Part shown: one piece after another, positions 62,148 to 64,000 of the stretch
How the letters are laid out: every line of letters starts with the position of its first letter
How positions within the stretch are numbered: the first letter of the stretch is position 1
From: Azonexus sp. R2A61
Lineage (GTDB): Bacteria; Pseudomonadota; Gammaproteobacteria; Burkholderiales; Rhodocyclaceae
Direction of reading: 5' to 3'
DNA: 64,000 nucleotides
Assembly: GCF_021401135.1 (NCBI RefSeq)
Contig: NZ_JACBFO010000007.1
Coordinates: 87,099-151,098, forward strand
Notes under the pieces: generated by a model
The model's input: the letters and a program-made list of their open reading frames with translations, nothing else
Told to the model about the DNA's origin: nothing
The model's database searches: none
Position numbers and translations under genes: made by a program

Positions 62148-63431
62148 TCAGCGCACGGCGTATGGCGCCGATAGCGGCGAATACAGGACAGCCAGCGCAA
62201 TGACCAGCATCGGGAAGGCCAAACGCGGCAGGCGACCGACCGGATGTGCCCGCCCGAATCGGCCGCCGACGTACAGCGACCAAGCACAACCGATCGCCGG
62301 CAGTCCCCAGGCCAACCCAGCTTGAAACCCGCCAACCGGAAAACCGAGTTCGCCGGCCAGACGGCACGCGTGCTGCATTGCGCCGAGCAGCCAGGTCATG
62401 CCACCGAGCGGAATCAACATGAAAGCCTGGCGTACGAACAGCAGCCGGTTGCCCATGGCGGCGATCGACAGGCCGACGGTGAGGCAAAGCGTCAGCATGC
62501 CGGCACCGCTCAGGATGTGCACGAAACGCGGTGACAGGCTCGGGGCGATCCCCGAAGCGCGCCACATGCCGGCCATCTCCGGTGCCGGGTGCATGACGCC
62601 GAAGCCCAGTCCGAACAGCACCACGATGATGCCAATGGCCCCGCCGATACTGGCCGGCCGGTCCCATGCGCCGGCCACCTCCTCCGCCGATGACCGCCAG
62701 GCCAGGCGCACCGCAGCGCGATGGCCGCTGCAGCGCCCGCACATGCTGCATTTCTCGTTGCCGCGCAGACGGCGCACGTCGAGCAGCAAGGGGCAATCGA
62801 CGGCGCGCGGCAAGGGTTTCGGCGCGCCGTCCCAGGCCGCGCGGTCGACGCGGAAATGCAGCACGGCGCAGCGCGCCAGCAGCGAGAACAGACCGCCGGC
62901 CGGACACAGGTAGCGGCACCAGACGCGCTTGCCGCGGCCGATCAGCCAGCCGCACAGCACGGCGGCCAGCGAAGCGCCGCCGAGGGTGACGACGATGGCG
63001 CGCGGCGACTGGTAGGCGTCGACCAGGTGCTCGTAGAAGACGACCAACGAGAAGGCCAGCAGCGGCCAGCCGGACCAGCGCATCCAGGCGGGAATCTTGC
63101 CGCCGCGCCCGTGCTTGCTGGCCCATTCGGTCAACGCCCCGTCCGGGCAGAAAACACCGCACCAGAACTGGCCGAATAGCATCGTGCCGAGGATCACGGC
63201 GGGCCACCAGAGCCCCCAGAAGACAATCTCGGCGAACCCCGCCATACCGTGCAATGCGGCGGCGCGATCGGCCGGCTGCGGCAGCAGCGCCGGCCCGAAC
63301 AGCAAGCCGTAGTAGACGACGACGAGCGCCCATTGCAGCGCCCGGATCCAGGCCTGCCGGCGCTGCAACCAGTCGCCGAGGGCCTCCAGGCGGGCATCGG
63401 CGAAGCCGGCGACGGCCTGCCGGACGATCAT
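62148..63431 (-). CDS. 4Fe-4S binding polytopic membrane protein (NosR/NapH-like)
   Basis: 427 residues. Two Cys-x3-Cys-Pro motifs (FWCGVFCPDG, VWCRYLCPAGG) face the cytoplasm, as in NapH, NosR and CcoG; a further cysteine cluster is NEKCSMCGRCSGHR. About eight hydrophobic helices. Electron transfer from quinol to a periplasmic or membrane enzyme is the usual role. GTG/ATG at 63431 overlaps the HEAT-repeat stop (63428) by 4 bp, so the pair is probably one operon. Partner reductase lies outside. Confidence 0.83.
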   Translation of the reverse strand: MIVRQAVAGFADARLEALGDWLQRRQAWIRALQWALVVVYYGLLFGPALLPQPADRAAALHGMAGFAEIVFWGLWWPAVILGTMLFGQFWCGVFCPDGALTEWASKHGRGGKIPAWMRWSGWPLLAFSLVVFYEHLVDAYQSPRAIVVTLGGASLAAVLCGWLIGRGKRVWCRYLCPAGGLFSLLARCAVLHFRVDRAAWDGAPKPLPRAVDCPLLLDVRRLRGNEKCSMCGRCSGHRAAVRLAWRSSAEEVAGAWDRPASIGGAIGIIVVLFGLGFGVMHPAPEMAGMWRASGIAPSLSPRFVHILSGAGMLTLCLTVGLSIAAMGNRLLFVRQAFMLIPLGGMTWLLGAMQHACRLAGELGFPVGGFQAGLAWGLPAIGCAWSLYVGGRFGRAHPVGRLPRLAFPMLVIALAVLYSPLSAPYAVR

Positions 63432-64000
63432 CCGCCGGCCTCGCCGCCCTTCCCGATCGCCTCGATGGCGCGCAAGGCCGCCTTGCGCACCTCGATGTCG
63501 GGGTCCTGCACGGTGCGTTCGCGCAAGGCCTCGAGCGCCGCCGCATCGCCGATCCGACCGAGCGCCCCGGCGGCTTCCTTGCGCAGGTTGCTGATCGGAT
63601 GCGTCAGGTTGTCGATCAGCCCGGGCACCGCCGCGACCGCCCGCAGGCCGCCGAGCGCGGCGGCGGCCTTCAGGCGGACCTCCCAGGCGCTGTCCGCCAG
63701 TGCCCCGACCAAGGCCGGCGCCGACGCCGGTAACAGCAGTTTGCCGAGGGTGATCGCGGCTTCCTGGCGAACCTGCCAGTCGGCGTCGGCGAGGCCGGCG
63801 GCGAGGGCCGGCAGCACGGCGTCGTCGCCGGCGTAGGCCAGCGCGCCGGCGGCCGCCCGGCGGACCTCGGCGACGGCGTCGGCGCGCAGGCGTTCGGCCA
63901 GCCCCGGCAAGGCGTGGGCGTCCTTGAGATAGGCGAGCACGCCGACCGCTTCGCGGCGCACGGCCGGCGACGCGTCGGCGAGCAGGCCCAGGGCCGGTGC
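63428..64000 (-). CDS. HEAT-repeat protein (partial, N-terminus outside window)
   Basis: At least 190 residues of alpha-helical HEAT/PBS-lyase repeats of about 31 residues: RREAVGVLAYLKD, VRRAAAGALAYAGD, VRQEAAITLGKLL, VRLKAAAALGGLR, LRKEAAGALGRIGD, VRKAALRAIEAIG. The frame is open to the window edge, so the start is missing. Probably a binding or scaffold protein for the neighbouring 4Fe-4S protein; direct evidence is only the overlap of the two genes. Confidence 0.88.
   Translation of the reverse strand, partial: APALGLLADASPAVRREAVGVLAYLKDAHALPGLAERLRADAVAEVRRAAAGALAYAGDDAVLPALAAGLADADWQVRQEAAITLGKLLLPASAPALVGALADSAWEVRLKAAAALGGLRAVAAVPGLIDNLTHPISNLRKEAAGALGRIGDAAALEALRERTVQDPDIEVRKAALRAIEAIGKGGEAGG

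Overview
The window is a dense, G+C-rich bacterial chromosome segment with many 1-8 bp gene overlaps. Gene content and order (rpsB-tsf-pyrH-frr-uppS-cdsA-dxr; dapC-dapD-pilU-dapE-prmB; smc-zipA-ligA; Bug/TctC binding proteins; AcuR-like TetR) point to a betaproteobacterium, most likely Rhodocyclales (Dechloromonas/Azonexus-like). The taxon is inferred from gene content only. I saw no rRNA, tRNA, CRISPR array or intact transposase.

Layout. 1-5.8 kb (minus): translation and envelope-precursor operon behind an rpsB leader that can fold into an H-type pseudoknot. 6-9.3 kb (plus): map and glnD. 9.4-19.6 kb (minus): methylthio-nucleoside phosphorylase, methyltransferase, hpt, galU, ligA, zipA, smc, with a small duplication of the galU start between ligA and galU. 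20.8-27.8 kb (plus): lysine biosynthesis dapC/dapD/dapE with pilU and prmB, interrupted by a zeta-toxin-like ATPase plus small partner ahead of a spermidine-synthase-like gene. 27.9-31 kb: hypothetical proteins, two of them sharing a VSIS-x-AAR motif with the protein at 19.7 kb and lying behind a sigma-54-type promoter. 31-34.4 kb: pepD, a nucleoside 2-deoxyribosyltransferase and an MFS transporter.

34.5-40.5 kb (minus) holds a family 2A encapsulin sulfur locus: rhodanese, cysK, epsC, an XRE regulator, the encapsulin shell, and a cysteine desulfurase with a roughly 210-residue low-complexity N-terminal extension of the kind that targets cargo into the shell. A DUF2325-like gene lies beside it. 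The inferred logic is that EpsC and CysK make cysteine, the desulfurase strips its sulfur inside the compartment, and the rhodanese moves sulfane sulfur.

41.6-44.3 kb is an integron cassette array without an integrase (CALIN type): three AT-richer cassettes on the minus strand (TIR-domain protein, putative PD-(D/E)XK nuclease, small membrane protein), separated by clear attC sites and flanked by a terminator and a MITE-like inverted repeat. A decayed paaK-like ligase lies just before it.

46.2-62 kb (plus) is a catabolic island: four Bug/TctC binding proteins but only one TctB-TctA pair, a TauD-type dioxygenase, an AcuR-like TetR regulator, a PaaK-like CoA ligase, a GrdB-like protein, an enoyl-CoA hydratase, a DHDPS/NAL-family aldolase, a class II aldolase, a PanE-like reductase, a 3-mercaptopropionate-type thiol dioxygenase and a four-domain rhodanese. 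Together these suggest uptake and breakdown of an organic (thio)acid. The window ends with a NosR/NapH-like 4Fe-4S membrane protein and a truncated HEAT-repeat protein on the minus strand.

A palindrome with core GCGGTCGACCGC recurs at least five times across the window, in and between genes.
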